The position numbers and the translations under genes were made by a program. Below the pieces are notes generated by a model. It worked only from the letters and a program-made list of their open reading frames with translations. It ran no database searches and was not told where the DNA came from. 33,991 bases of DNA from Nostoc sp. NMS4 (lineage in GTDB: Bacteria > Cyanobacteriota > Cyanobacteriia > Cyanobacteriales > Nostocaceae), in NCBI RefSeq assembly GCF_017115095.1, contig NZ_JABXKI010000221.1, positions 1 through 33,991 on the forward strand, read 5' to 3'. Below, piece after piece: positions 17,154 to 25,313 of the stretch (position 1 is its first letter; each line of letters starts with the position of its first letter).

Positions 17154-17831
17154 ATGACAAGTGCATCTTATATTTTTCTGGCTGGAGCAAGTCGCGGTGT
17201 TGGTCGAGAAATAGCTCAATATCTCACAGCGCAACAGCTAAAAGTCAAAGCACTCCTGAGAACAGCGGCAGTTGCTAGTGAACTAGAAACAATCGGTATT
17301 GAAGTAGTTCAGGGAGATGCCTTGAATCTTGGCGATATAGAACGCGCAATGGTGACAGATGAACCTATTCACACCGTTATCAGTACAATTGGCGGTTTAC
17401 CATCAGATGTCGAAAGACCGGATTACCCTGGTAATAGAAATCTGATCGATGCAGCAGTTAAAGCTGGGGTGCAAAAGTTTATTCTTGTATCTTCCATTGG
17501 TGCTGGCAATAGTGTTGTTGCTGCCTCACCCCAAGTTTTAGAGGTACTGGGAAAAGTTTTAGCTGAGAAAGACAAAGCCGAACAACACTTAATTGCCAGT
17601 GGACTTACCTATACAATCATCCGTCCTGGTGGACTCAAGTCAGAACCAGCAACGGGTAATGGCGTTTTGACTGAAGATCCCCACATTATTGGTAGTATTA
17701 ATCGTGCAGATGTCGCGCAGTTAGTTGGTCGCTGTTTAAATAGCCAACGTGCCAATAATAAAATATTGTCTGCCGTAGACCGAAATATGCTATTCGGACA
17801 AAGAGAATTTGCAGAATTTATTTTGGAGTAA
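17154..17831 (+). CDS. NAD(P)-binding SDR-type protein
   Basis: A 225-residue atypical short-chain dehydrogenase (NAD(P)H-binding, PF13460-type). The nucleotide-binding motif GASRGVG is at residues 10-16, then come VVQGDALNLGDIERAM, FILVSSIGAGNS and YTIIRPGGLKSE, the usual order in the family related to plant Tic62/At5g02240-like proteins. The Tyr-x-x-x-Lys catalytic pair of classical SDR enzymes is not evident, so it may be a redox sensor or an isomerase/reductase with an unknown substrate. ATG 17154 is preferred to the in-frame TTG at 17127 because it directly precedes the Rossmann strand (YIFLAGASRG). It is convergent with the Rieske oxygenase gene. Confidence 0.85.
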   Translation: MTSASYIFLAGASRGVGREIAQYLTAQQLKVKALLRTAAVASELETIGIEVVQGDALNLGDIERAMVTDEPIHTVISTIGGLPSDVERPDYPGNRNLIDAAVKAGVQKFILVSSIGAGNSVVAASPQVLEVLGKVLAEKDKAEQHLIASGLTYTIIRPGGLKSEPATGNGVLTEDPHIIGSINRADVAQLVGRCLNSQRANNKILSAVDRNMLFGQREFAEFILE

Positions 17832-17841
17832 TTTATCGAAC

Positions 17842-17967
17842 AGAATTCAGGAGTCAGGAGTCAGAATTCAGAATGAATTCTGTATGACACAACGACCGGC
17901 TCAGTGCATCGCTGGCGGATGAATAACTGATTGATTCTGACTCCTGAATTCTGACTTCTGAATTCTT
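17842..17967. repeat. Inverted-repeat element built of GAATTCAGGAGTCAG units
   Basis: The left arm (about 17843-17875) has GAATTCAGGAGTCAGGAGTC and on; the right arm (about 17933-17966) is its rough inverse (GACTCCTGAATTCTGACTTC and on), with about 57 bp between. The arms are themselves made of repeated GAGTCAG and GAATTC pieces. It sits exactly between two convergent stop codons (17831 and 17970) and could act as a terminator. Confidence 0.8.
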
Positions 17968-17969
17968 CT

Positions 17970-19022
17970 TCAAGCACGCCACCGGAGTATTTGACCCTTG
18001 ACAGGATTCACAAATTCTCGTTTTTCAGCGACAGATCGAGCATACTCCCGCTTTAACTGGTAATACCACTGGGCTTGCATATCTGAATCTTTAATCAGCC
18101 GCAGCACAGGGTTATATTTCAGACCAATCTGTTGTTTTTCTACAACCGTTCGGTCTTGGCCAATGAAAGTCCGCGCCAGCACGTGTAACAGTGGTTTGAA
18201 AAATCCCACCCAAGGAAGTGTCCAGTAAAGAGCAAAAGTTACCTCCGTTTCTGTGTCTGAAATTGGTGTAACTGCTGTCAAATTAACGACTCGATGATTG
18301 CCAATGGTGGTTTCTTCGATTCTGACTCCAGGTAAACGAAAAGAAATCTCCGTTTCTGGGACACCACCGCCAATCAGCCAGTATAATCGACCCCCATTCG
18401 CTGGTAATCGGTGTCGTCGCATCGTGAAACCGTAGGGCGAAGCATCAAATTGCTTTACTTCCTCATGCAATTGCTCATTTCGCCACCACCAAGCGCGATG
18501 AACGTAGGGTGAATGAGCCGGGTCCATCAGACCTACTACTGCATGATCTATAAAACAAGGGAATTTTACCACCTCTATGAACTGGTGAGAGCGATCGCCA
18601 AACCCTGGAATTACCGGAATTTCCATCTCCGAAGCAGGTTGAGGGTTATCGGGATCGACCATATATATCCAGATATTCCCTTGGGCTTCGCGGATTGGAT
18701 AAGACTGCACGTCGAAGCGACTCAAATCCATTTGCTGCTCCTCCACAAGAGAAGGTATCGTAGTACAGCGCCCAGCCGAGTTAAAGCGCCAACCGTGGTA
18801 ACAGCATTCCACTTCTTGCCCATTGAATCTGCCACAACTCAAAGGCACACCACGATGGGGACAAATATCGGTCATTGCAGACACTTTACCATCCTGGTCA
18901 CGAATTAACAGCACTGGTTCCCCTAAGAAAATGCGGCTGATCATCATACCTGGCTTGATTTGATCGCTAGGCAGAGCATAGTACCAAGTATTACGTAATA
19001 CAAAATTATCGTTATTTTTCAT
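17970..19022 (-). CDS. Rieske non-heme iron oxygenase, alpha-subunit type
   Basis: A 350-residue protein from ATG 19022 (an in-frame TTG at 19049 would add nine residues). The N-terminal Rieske [2Fe-2S] domain has CPHRG (Cys54, His56) and CCYHGW (Cys73, His76), the full C-x-H...C-x-x-H ligand set with 16 residues between. The catalytic domain carries DHAVVGLMDPAHSPYVH, with the two histidines expected to bind the mononuclear iron. The overall form resembles ring-hydroxylating oxygenase alpha subunits and the pheophorbide a oxygenase/Tic55-like proteins of oxygenic phototrophs. The substrate cannot be told. No reductase or ferredoxin gene is adjacent. There is no C-terminal membrane anchor of the kind seen in plant PaO. 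Confidence 0.85.
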   Translation of the reverse strand: MKNNDNFVLRNTWYYALPSDQIKPGMMISRIFLGEPVLLIRDQDGKVSAMTDICPHRGVPLSCGRFNGQEVECCYHGWRFNSAGRCTTIPSLVEEQQMDLSRFDVQSYPIREAQGNIWIYMVDPDNPQPASEMEIPVIPGFGDRSHQFIEVVKFPCFIDHAVVGLMDPAHSPYVHRAWWWRNEQLHEEVKQFDASPYGFTMRRHRLPANGGRLYWLIGGGVPETEISFRLPGVRIEETTIGNHRVVNLTAVTPISDTETEVTFALYWTLPWVGFFKPLLHVLARTFIGQDRTVVEKQQIGLKYNPVLRLIKDSDMQAQWYYQLKREYARSVAEKREFVNPVKGQILRWRA

Positions 19023-19188
19023 GACTAATGGCCTCTGCCTTTGACACAACGAAAGTCCTGGTTTGTGGAAAGGAAGGTGATGCTAGAAAACATTCTTTCA
19101 GGTTTTTAATTGCTGTAGGTAAATTCAACTGATACAGTCGTGTTCGTAATTCTCTCAGATTTAGGTTGTTCTGGGAGGATTGCCTGTC

Positions 19189-19330
19189 CTGGCGAATGGA
19201 ATTCGCGGCTATACAAACAAAAGCTACCGATCCTGGGTTTCAAATTCTTTGAGTCCGCGTGGTGCGCGAGGCGCAGCGCAAGCGCGATAGGCGGACTTCG
19301 TTTGTGTAGCCGCGATTTCTAATCGCCTGG
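19189..19330. repeat. Compound inverted-repeat element (MITE-like)
   Basis: The outer ends are inverted relatives: GGCGAATGGAATTCGCGGCT then ATACAAAC (19191-19218), against GTTTGTGTAGCCGCGATTTC then TAATCGCC (19300-19326). An inner pair, GAGTCCGC (19251-19258) and GCGGACTT (19291-19298), encloses a GC-rich core made of GCGCGAGGCGCAGCGCAAGC-type palindromic sequence. It is non-coding and of a type scattered through Nostoc-type genomes. The rest of 19023-19401 shows nothing else recognised. Confidence 0.8.
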
Positions 19331-19401
19331 TATATTTGCTTTTCAAACAACCTCTAACACACCTTAACGCCTTCTTGAAGGAGGCAGAAATTGGATGACT
19401 C

Positions 19402-20595
19402 CTAATTTCTAACTATAGTTTCCAAACCTTGTACTAATCTCTCTATACCTTCTTTTGCTGTCTCTTTTTGCAGCGCCCCATAAGCAACACGCAGATAACA
19501 TCCATTATCCATACCAAAGGTTGTACCTGGAATAACTGCTACTTTATGTTCCTGAATCAGTCTTTTGACTAACTCAAAAGCATCCATCTGGGTATGAACT
19601 TTGAGGAAAAAATAGAAAGCGCCATTAGCAGGGATAATGCTACATAAGCCTTGGAGATGGTTAAGGGAGTCTAATACTAGTTGGCGTACTTCAGCAATGG
19701 CTCCTATATTACTCTTCAAATACTCATCTTTTGTCTGCAATGCCCCTAAAGCTGCATATTGAGAAATGACTGGCGGGCAAATCAAAATTGTATCCTGGAC
19801 TTTTTTAACGGCGACAAGTAAGTGTTTAGGAATCACCATATAGCCAATGCGCCAACTTGCAAAACCGTATGCTTTGGAAAGGCTATAAAGAGAAATGGTG
19901 TACTCGCTGCTATTACTAAATGCACCAGGGGAAACGTGTTTTATCCCGTTGTAGGTAAAGTATTCATAAGCTTCATCGCTGATGTGGTAAATATTGCGAG
20001 TGCCTCCGGCACAGCTTCGCTGAACGCCACAAATTTGATTTACTTGGCGCAATGCCGCTTCAGAATAGACAACTCCAGTCGGATTATTTGGTGAAATCGT
20101 TACCACAGCCCGTGTTTTGGGAGTAATTGCTTGAGCGATCGCTTCTGGGCGTAATTGGTAATTTTCATCCGTCGCCACTAATACCGCACGACAACCAGCT
20201 ATTGCGATCGCCATTTCGTGATTGAAATAGTAGGGCGTATTCAAAATAATTTCGTCGCCTGGGTTAGTGATCGCAAGAATGGCATTCATAAATCCCATAT
20301 TGCTCCCTGCTGTCACGACGATGCAGTTTTCCCCGTTGATTTCAATGCCATTGAAGGCTTGCAATTTTCCGGCAAGCGCTGTCAGTAAGGGGGGAATTCC
20401 TTCAACTGATTTGTACAAATTATTGGCGGGTTCGGCTAAGAATTTGGCTAAAAATTCTCTGGCTTCTGGTGGTGGGTTGTAATAAACAACACCCTGTCCT
20501 AGAGAAATTGTTCCAGGAGAGTTTTTAATCAGTTCCCCAACCACAGGAATAATTGGCGACTGTATCTCCTGCATACGAGAGGTTAGGGATTTCAT
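19402..20595 (-). CDS. PLP-dependent class I/II aminotransferase
   Basis: A 397-residue fold-type I aminotransferase. Visible motifs are GTISLGQGVVYYNPP near the N-terminus, NLYKSVEGIPPLLTALAGKL, VTAGSNMGFMNAILAITNPG, the Asn of SPNNPTGVVYS, the Asp of ISDEAYEYFTY, the Schiff-base lysine in SLYSLSKAYGFASWRIGYM, and the substrate-carboxylate Arg in GCYLRVAYGAL. The amino acid substrate cannot be told; aromatic or aspartate-type substrates are usual. Between LRQVNQIC and IYHISDEAYEY there are about eight extra residues (GVQRSCAGGTRN region) encoded by a palindromic, GC-richer segment (about 19996-20028) that resembles intergenic dispersed repeats, inserted in frame. The start is ATG 20595, with no clear ribosome binding site. 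Confidence 0.88.
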   Translation of the reverse strand: MKSLTSRMQEIQSPIIPVVGELIKNSPGTISLGQGVVYYNPPPEAREFLAKFLAEPANNLYKSVEGIPPLLTALAGKLQAFNGIEINGENCIVVTAGSNMGFMNAILAITNPGDEIILNTPYYFNHEMAIAIAGCRAVLVATDENYQLRPEAIAQAITPKTRAVVTISPNNPTGVVYSEAALRQVNQICGVQRSCAGGTRNIYHISDEAYEYFTYNGIKHVSPGAFSNSSEYTISLYSLSKAYGFASWRIGYMVIPKHLLVAVKKVQDTILICPPVISQYAALGALQTKDEYLKSNIGAIAEVRQLVLDSLNHLQGLCSIIPANGAFYFFLKVHTQMDAFELVKRLIQEHKVAVIPGTTFGMDNGCYLRVAYGALQKETAKEGIERLVQGLETIVRN

Positions 20596-20649
20596 ATTTC
20601 CTTGCTTATGTACCTGCTTTTAGTATCTCTTAATAGGGGAACAACCAAC

Positions 20650-20770
20650 TAGTGGTCTGTCCCATTAAATATGATGGGTTATAAAAGTTTGTAGTAAGCA
20701 CTTCAGTGCTTAAAATTGAGCGATAAATCGCTCACTACAAACCTTACAAAATTAATGGGACAGACTACTA
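20650..20770. repeat. 121-bp MITE with 19-bp terminal inverted repeats and a nested palindrome
   Basis: The left end TAGTGGTCTGTCCCATTAA (20650-20668) and right end TTAATGGGACAGACTACTA (20752-20770) match at 18 of 19 positions. Inside, GTTTGTAGT (20687-20695) and ACTACAAAC (20734-20742) bound a second element with two perfect hairpins (AAGCACT/AGTGCTT and GAGCGAT/ATCGCTC). There is no coding frame, so any movement would need a transposase from elsewhere. It lies between the RTX-PPC and aminotransferase genes. Confidence 0.85.
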
Positions 20771-20799
20771 AGGTACGTTACGCGAAACGCTACGTAATC

Positions 20800-22590
20800 T
20801 TATCCAACAGTGACTCCTAGTGTATAAGAAAAATCAGAACCAGAACTGATACCAGAGAAAGTTCCGCCATCTTGAGGGAAAGAAGGATATTTACTCACTG
20901 AAATGTAGTACGTACCCGCACCCAGAAAGCTACTAATTAATGACGAATTGCTACCGCCATTATCGTCATTACTTTGCAGTAAATTCCCAACTCCACTATT
21001 GTCAAACAGTCCGAGAACTGTATCTCCCGATGTTACAGTCTTAATAGTGACAGTTCCTGGATTTGCTAAAGAAAATTTAAAAAAGTCGAAATCAGGATTG
21101 TTCCCAGGTTGAATTGTGGCAATCTGGGCGGAAAGATTAATGTTTGAGCCTGATGATAAGGAACCTAACCCTTCAGCAGTGCCTAGTGTGTTGTTTGTAC
21201 CTTCTCCAGGATTTTCCCCCTCAAAGAAAAGGAAATCATCACTATCAAGCCTGAGATTGTTTTTCCCCAGCGTAATACCGATGAACTCATCTGGTTCTCC
21301 TCCCGGTTTGTCTGCAAATATTCGTGTGTTGTTTCCAACAACTTGTAGGCGATAATCCTGTACAGATCCTTTGAGTTCAATTCGATCTTGGCTAGAGTCG
21401 AAGTCAGTAATAGTAGCGAAGTCCCCAAAACCAGGATTTGCGCTGTTGTTATCGTCGTAGAAGATATTTATAGCGTCTCCCAGGATGAATCTATCTGCCC
21501 CAGTCCCGCCAGTTAAGGTATCAGTTTCTCCTAATCCAGGTGGAAGCGGACTACCAGGAAAAGTACCGATGAGGATATCGTTTCCAGCTCCCCCATTGAG
21601 TATTTCATTGCCCGGCCCACCTTGTAGGCTATCATTGCCATCCTCACCATTCAGGATATCATTGCCATTATTACCGTCTAGGGTGTCATCACCCGCCCTT
21701 CCATTTAGAACATTATTAGAAGTATTACCAAAGATGAAGTTGTTAAAACTGTTACCAGTGCCAGTAATGTTGCCACCTTCCCTCAGTCTCAGGTTCTCTA
21801 TATTGGCTCCTATTGTGTAGTTGACAGAAGACCGAACGGTATCTATACCTGAATTCACAGCCTCTGTAATGGTATCAAGAGTAGTGTCAACGAGGTAAGT
21901 ATCGTCACCTCCTCCCCCATTCAAAGTGTCAATACCAAAACCGCCATCAATTGTGTCATTGCCCTTATTACCAAATAACTGGTTATTTTGGTTGTCGCCA
22001 GCAATGCTATCATTTCCATTTGTGCCGATGACATTATCAAAGTTGACGGCGGTAAATGACAATCTTCCCAAACCAGGAACGTTATTAGCTGCTAAACTTT
22101 GGGTTTGTAAGTTAACGGTGATAAATACCCCAGGCAAAGATTGAGATGCATCTATGGTGTTGTTGGCAACATTAGCATTAGCAATAACCTTTTCTACTTT
22201 AAAGAGTTGGTCTTTTCCTAATCCCCCACCCTTTTGAATGGTTCCGACACCTGACAAGGTAATGCTTTGACCTAATTGAGTGTAGTCTGCGGTATCAATG
22301 CCATCTCCACCATCAATATTGTCGTTACCCTGACTGCCTTTGAAGGTGTCATTACCTGCACCACCTTTTAAGGTGTCATTTCCACTGCCCCCATCAAGTG
22401 TATCATTGCCATCTCCACCGCTTAGACTGTCGTTCGCCGTCCCACCTGCAAGGGAATCGTTACCAGCCAAACCATTCAAGGTATCGTTACCGGAAGTACT
22501 ATTGGCATTACCACCACTAGCCCAACCAACTATGGTGTCATTTCCCAAAGTCCCATTTATCGTGTCAGGATTTATAGTACCGAAAGCCAT
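20800..22590 (-). CDS. RTX calcium-binding repeat protein with C-terminal PPC domain
   Basis: A 596-residue protein from ATG 22590, fixed by AGGAGA about seven bases upstream. No Sec signal peptide is visible. Residues about 15-110 hold RTX nonapeptides (G-G-x-G-N-D-x-L-x). A spacer follows, then a second RTX block (about 195-235), a spacer of RTX-associated type (DTYLVDTTLDTITEAVNSGI) and a third RTX block (about 300-350). A small domain follows (FATITDFDSSQDRIELKGSV). The last 115 residues are a bacterial pre-peptidase C-terminal (PPC) domain (ISLSAQI-like start, DFDFFKFSLANPGTVTIKTV, GTYYISVSKY). RTX proteins are normally exported by type I secretion and fold on binding Ca2+ outside the cell. 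No enzyme domain is visible, so an adhesin or sheath component is likely. Confidence 0.88.
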   Translation of the reverse strand: MAFGTINPDTINGTLGNDTIVGWASGGNANSTSGNDTLNGLAGNDSLAGGTANDSLSGGDGNDTLDGGSGNDTLKGGAGNDTFKGSQGNDNIDGGDGIDTADYTQLGQSITLSGVGTIQKGGGLGKDQLFKVEKVIANANVANNTIDASQSLPGVFITVNLQTQSLAANNVPGLGRLSFTAVNFDNVIGTNGNDSIAGDNQNNQLFGNKGNDTIDGGFGIDTLNGGGGDDTYLVDTTLDTITEAVNSGIDTVRSSVNYTIGANIENLRLREGGNITGTGNSFNNFIFGNTSNNVLNGRAGDDTLDGNNGNDILNGEDGNDSLQGGPGNEILNGGAGNDILIGTFPGSPLPPGLGETDTLTGGTGADRFILGDAINIFYDDNNSANPGFGDFATITDFDSSQDRIELKGSVQDYRLQVVGNNTRIFADKPGGEPDEFIGITLGKNNLRLDSDDFLFFEGENPGEGTNNTLGTAEGLGSLSSGSNINLSAQIATIQPGNNPDFDFFKFSLANPGTVTIKTVTSGDTVLGLFDNSGVGNLLQSNDDNGGSNSSLISSFLGAGTYYISVSKYPSFPQDGGTFSGISSGSDFSYTLGVTVG

Positions 22591-23539
22591 ATTGTCTCTC
22601 CTAAATTTCTCACTAAACGCTAAATATGTAAGTTCAGCTTCAATCAAAGAACTATTTATCAGTTCAATGTAGATTACTTGTCATTTGCGTAACTTCATGT
22701 TAGAAAACATTAACTATTTAGTTAGCAACTTCTCAAGAAAAAATATCCAACTGCTTATTGTGGGCTGACCCGAAAAGTCGGCCTTTAGTTATGAGCAAAA
22801 TGCCTACTCTACAAAATTAGATAATTTATTTCACAAAATTAGATAATTTATTTCTTGAAAATCCATTAATTGATTACGCAAATGATGTAAGTAATTAGGT
22901 CAAATATTTTGGTTGTTTTCCAACTTTTTAAACCCATGCTGTAATTATTTAATTATCATGAAGTACAAGGTTACACACACTTCTTTACCAAATCTTTAAA
23001 AAACTTTATAATCTGATTAATAAGATATTAATATAGCTTTGTAAAGCTTAAATTAAATATTTTTTAAATTTTACTGATTTATTTGGTTAATGTTGGCAGT
23101 TCAATGGGGTATTTTCATTAAGTTAAGTTTCAATATCATTGTTTTTGTTAAATAGGCATTATTTTTAATTGCAAAAAACCATTTATCTATTTAGATAAAG
23201 AAATAAGTTTATAACTATATAAGTTAAATTGATGTATTATCCAGAGGATTTTTATGCTTCATAACATTTGAGCTTTACATAAATTTTATATGCTTTTTTG
23301 GAAATTAGCGATATCTGCAATTTTTGTTAGCCTACGCATACCCAGAAAAAACATCTAAACAAATGTTTCAAATTGTGTACTAATGTTATGTTATGTATGC
23401 AAAACCCACATCTTTTAGCGATCGCCTGTAGCGAAAAATGGATAAAGTCAAGATCGGGATTGGGGACTTAAACCGGAAACTCGCTCTGCTGACGGCAGGA
23501 AACAGAGGGTAGTTTGCCTCCTGCCTCCTGCCTCTCTTG
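22591..23539. other. Long AT-rich intergenic region
   Basis: About 950 bp with no convincing gene. It contains the promoter region of the RTX-PPC gene. Also visible are a hairpin GGCTGAC/GTCGGCC (22763-22769/22777-22783), a perfect tandem 22-bp duplication (22811-22854), very AT-rich DNA at about 22850-23380, and near the moeB end a GGCAGGA/TCCTGCC inverted pair (23494-23500/23519-23525) in a CTCCTGC-rich repeat. A minus-strand frame reaching 23676 overlaps moeB out of frame and is not real. Confidence 0.6.
22811..22854. repeat. Perfect 22-bp tandem duplication
   Basis: ACAAAATTAGATAATTTATT followed by TC occurs twice head to tail (22811-22832 and 22833-22854) without a mismatch, about 220 bp upstream of the RTX-PPC start codon. 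It may be a recent slippage product or a doubled regulator site. Confidence 0.9.
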
Positions 23540-24712
23540 TTAATATTCTGGAACAGAAGGATCGATTTCTCGACTCCAAGCGGTAATTCCGCCTTTAACA
23601 TTCGTCCCGACAATTCCGGCTTCCTTGAGAATGGCCAGGGCTTTTGCCGATCGCCCGCCCATCTTACAATGAGCAATTAAGCGGTGGCCGTTCAATATTT
23701 CCTTCACTTTAGCAACGCCATTTCCATTTTCAATATCTGGTAAGGGTACTAAAACCGAACCAGGAATCTTGGCAATGTCGTACTCATTGGGGTTGCGGAC
23801 ATCTAGCAGTACAAAATCCTTCGCACCGCTATCCAACAACTCTTTCAAATCCTTGACGGTCATTTCTTGACTTTCCATCTGCTGTTTTGCCTCCTCTGCC
23901 TTAGCTTGTGGAATCCCGCAGAATTCTTCGTAGTCTATCAGCTTTTCAATCACTGGGCGAATCGGGTTAGGACGCAGCTTTAACTCCCGAAATTTCATAT
24001 CCAAGGCGTTGTATAGCAGTAATCGCCCACTGAGAGTGTTGCCTTGTCCCAGAACGATTTTAACAGTTTCGGTTGCCTGGATTAAACCAATAATTCCTGG
24101 CAAAATTCCCAATACGCCACCTTCTGCACAAGAAGGAACCATCCCTGGTGGTGGTGGTTCTGGGAAAAGGTCACGATAATTCGGGCCACCTTCGTAATTA
24201 AATACAGTAGCTTGCCCTTCAAAGCGTAAAATTGAACCGTAGACGTTAGGCTTATTCAGCAATACACAGGCATCGTTAACTAGATATCTGGTAGGGAAGT
24301 TATCAGTACCATCCACGACAATATCGTAAGGTTGAATAAGCTCCAGGGCGTTTTCCGAAGTCAGACGAGTTTCGTATAAATCAACCTGACAATAGGGGTT
24401 AATCTCGTGAATGCGGTTTTTTGCCGATTCAATCTTGGGTTTACCCACCCAGGATGTCCCGTGAATTACTTGGCGTTGCAGATTAGAAGTATCGACAACA
24501 TCAAAATCGACAATCCCGATGCGTCCAATACCCGCCGCCGCCAAATATAAAAGTAGTGGTGAACCGAGTCCACCTGTACCGATACACATTACAGTAGCGG
24601 CTTTTAGGCGCTTCTGTCCTTCTAGTCCTACTTCCGGTAAAATCAGGTGTCGGGAGTAGCGTTCGTAATCGTCTTTGGTCAACTGGATTTCGTCCAGATT
24701 GGGATTGAGCAT
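23540..24712 (-). CDS. moeB: MoeB-type adenylyltransferase with C-terminal rhodanese domain
   Basis: A 390-residue protein from ATG 24712 (the frame extends upstream, but family members begin near MLNPNLDEIQLTKDDYERYS). An E1-like ThiF/MoeB domain (about 10-270) has the ATP-binding GTGGLGS (45-51), the Asp/Arg segment DFDVVDTSNLQRQ, DGTDNFPTRYL and the cysteine loop PSCAEGGVLG (Cys195). A rhodanese domain (about 295-390) has the active Cys349 in HCKMGGRS. The protein adenylates the C-terminus of a small ubiquitin-like sulfur carrier (MoaD/ThiS type) and passes on sulfur. The paired CxxC zinc motifs of E. coli MoeB are not visible (only one Cys, in EEFCGIP). The JAMM gene upstream on the same strand suggests co-operation in carrier processing. 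Confidence 0.92.
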   Translation of the reverse strand: MLNPNLDEIQLTKDDYERYSRHLILPEVGLEGQKRLKAATVMCIGTGGLGSPLLLYLAAAGIGRIGIVDFDVVDTSNLQRQVIHGTSWVGKPKIESAKNRIHEINPYCQVDLYETRLTSENALELIQPYDIVVDGTDNFPTRYLVNDACVLLNKPNVYGSILRFEGQATVFNYEGGPNYRDLFPEPPPPGMVPSCAEGGVLGILPGIIGLIQATETVKIVLGQGNTLSGRLLLYNALDMKFRELKLRPNPIRPVIEKLIDYEEFCGIPQAKAEEAKQQMESQEMTVKDLKELLDSGAKDFVLLDVRNPNEYDIAKIPGSVLVPLPDIENGNGVAKVKEILNGHRLIAHCKMGGRSAKALAILKEAGIVGTNVKGGITAWSREIDPSVPEY

Positions 24713-24854
24713 AGCAGTTATGATGTGGGAAAGCGGAATATTAATCCTATCGAAAAACTGGATCTTCTTATATAGAAGTAGGAGTCCCAAAGATGAATTT
24801 CCATCTGTGGTAGCGGCGAAAAGCGCTATGAGTGACTGTCTTTAAGCTAACCAG

Positions 24855-25313
24855 TTAAATTATATTTTCAATTTCTTCAGCTTGAAACTGATGAGTATCA
24901 TCAAGGCTCCAACTTTTGAGTTCTCCAGCTTTGCCGTTTTGGACGGAAACTATTATATACGAGTATCCCTGCCAAGCGTATAAGCGATCGCATTCTGAGG
25001 GTATAGCAGGATGATCGGGGTGGGAATGAAAAATGCCGATAATGTTCAGCGATCGATCGCGTGCTTCCCTTTGTGTTTTTAACATAACTTCGGGTGCGAT
25101 CGCATATTGCCGTCTTTTACTTTCTGTTGTGCGTTCCCCTGGAAACTCAGCCGCCGCTTCTGTATTCCAAGCATTTTCTGTTGGTATAACTTCTACCACA
25201 GTTTTGCCCTCATTAGCCAGATAGCCCAAAATTATACCACAGCACTCATCTGGGTAGGTGCTTTCGGCGTGGGTGCGGATGGTTTGCAAGTGTTCTTGGC
25301 TAATTTGTATCAT
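24855..25313 (-). CDS. JAMM/MPN+ metallopeptidase (Mov34 family)
   Basis: A 152-residue protein from ATG 25313; a GTG start at 25379 would add 22 residues, but the family begins near QISQEHLQTIRTHAESTYP. The zinc-protease signature is complete: Glu23 in DECCG, then His96, His98 and Asp109 in HSHPDHPAIPSECD (H-x-H-x10-D). Bacterial relatives such as Mec cleave the C-terminal extension from ubiquitin-like sulfur carriers, releasing the diglycine end used in cysteine or cofactor synthesis. The gene is 142 bp upstream of moeB-rhodanese on the same strand, a pairing that fits such a pathway; the sulfur-carrier gene itself is not in the window. Confidence 0.9.
   Translation of the reverse strand: MIQISQEHLQTIRTHAESTYPDECCGIILGYLANEGKTVVEVIPTENAWNTEAAAEFPGERTTESKRRQYAIAPEVMLKTQREARDRSLNIIGIFHSHPDHPAIPSECDRLYAWQGYSYIIVSVQNGKAGELKSWSLDDTHQFQAEEIENII

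Noticed and set aside
22763..22783. Hairpin as an intrinsic terminator
   Set aside because: No plus-strand gene ends before it, and the following T tract is interrupted (TTTAGTT).
23386..23676. 96-codon minus-strand frame at the 3' end of moeB
   Set aside because: It overlaps the rhodanese coding region out of frame and contains translated dispersed repeat sequence.
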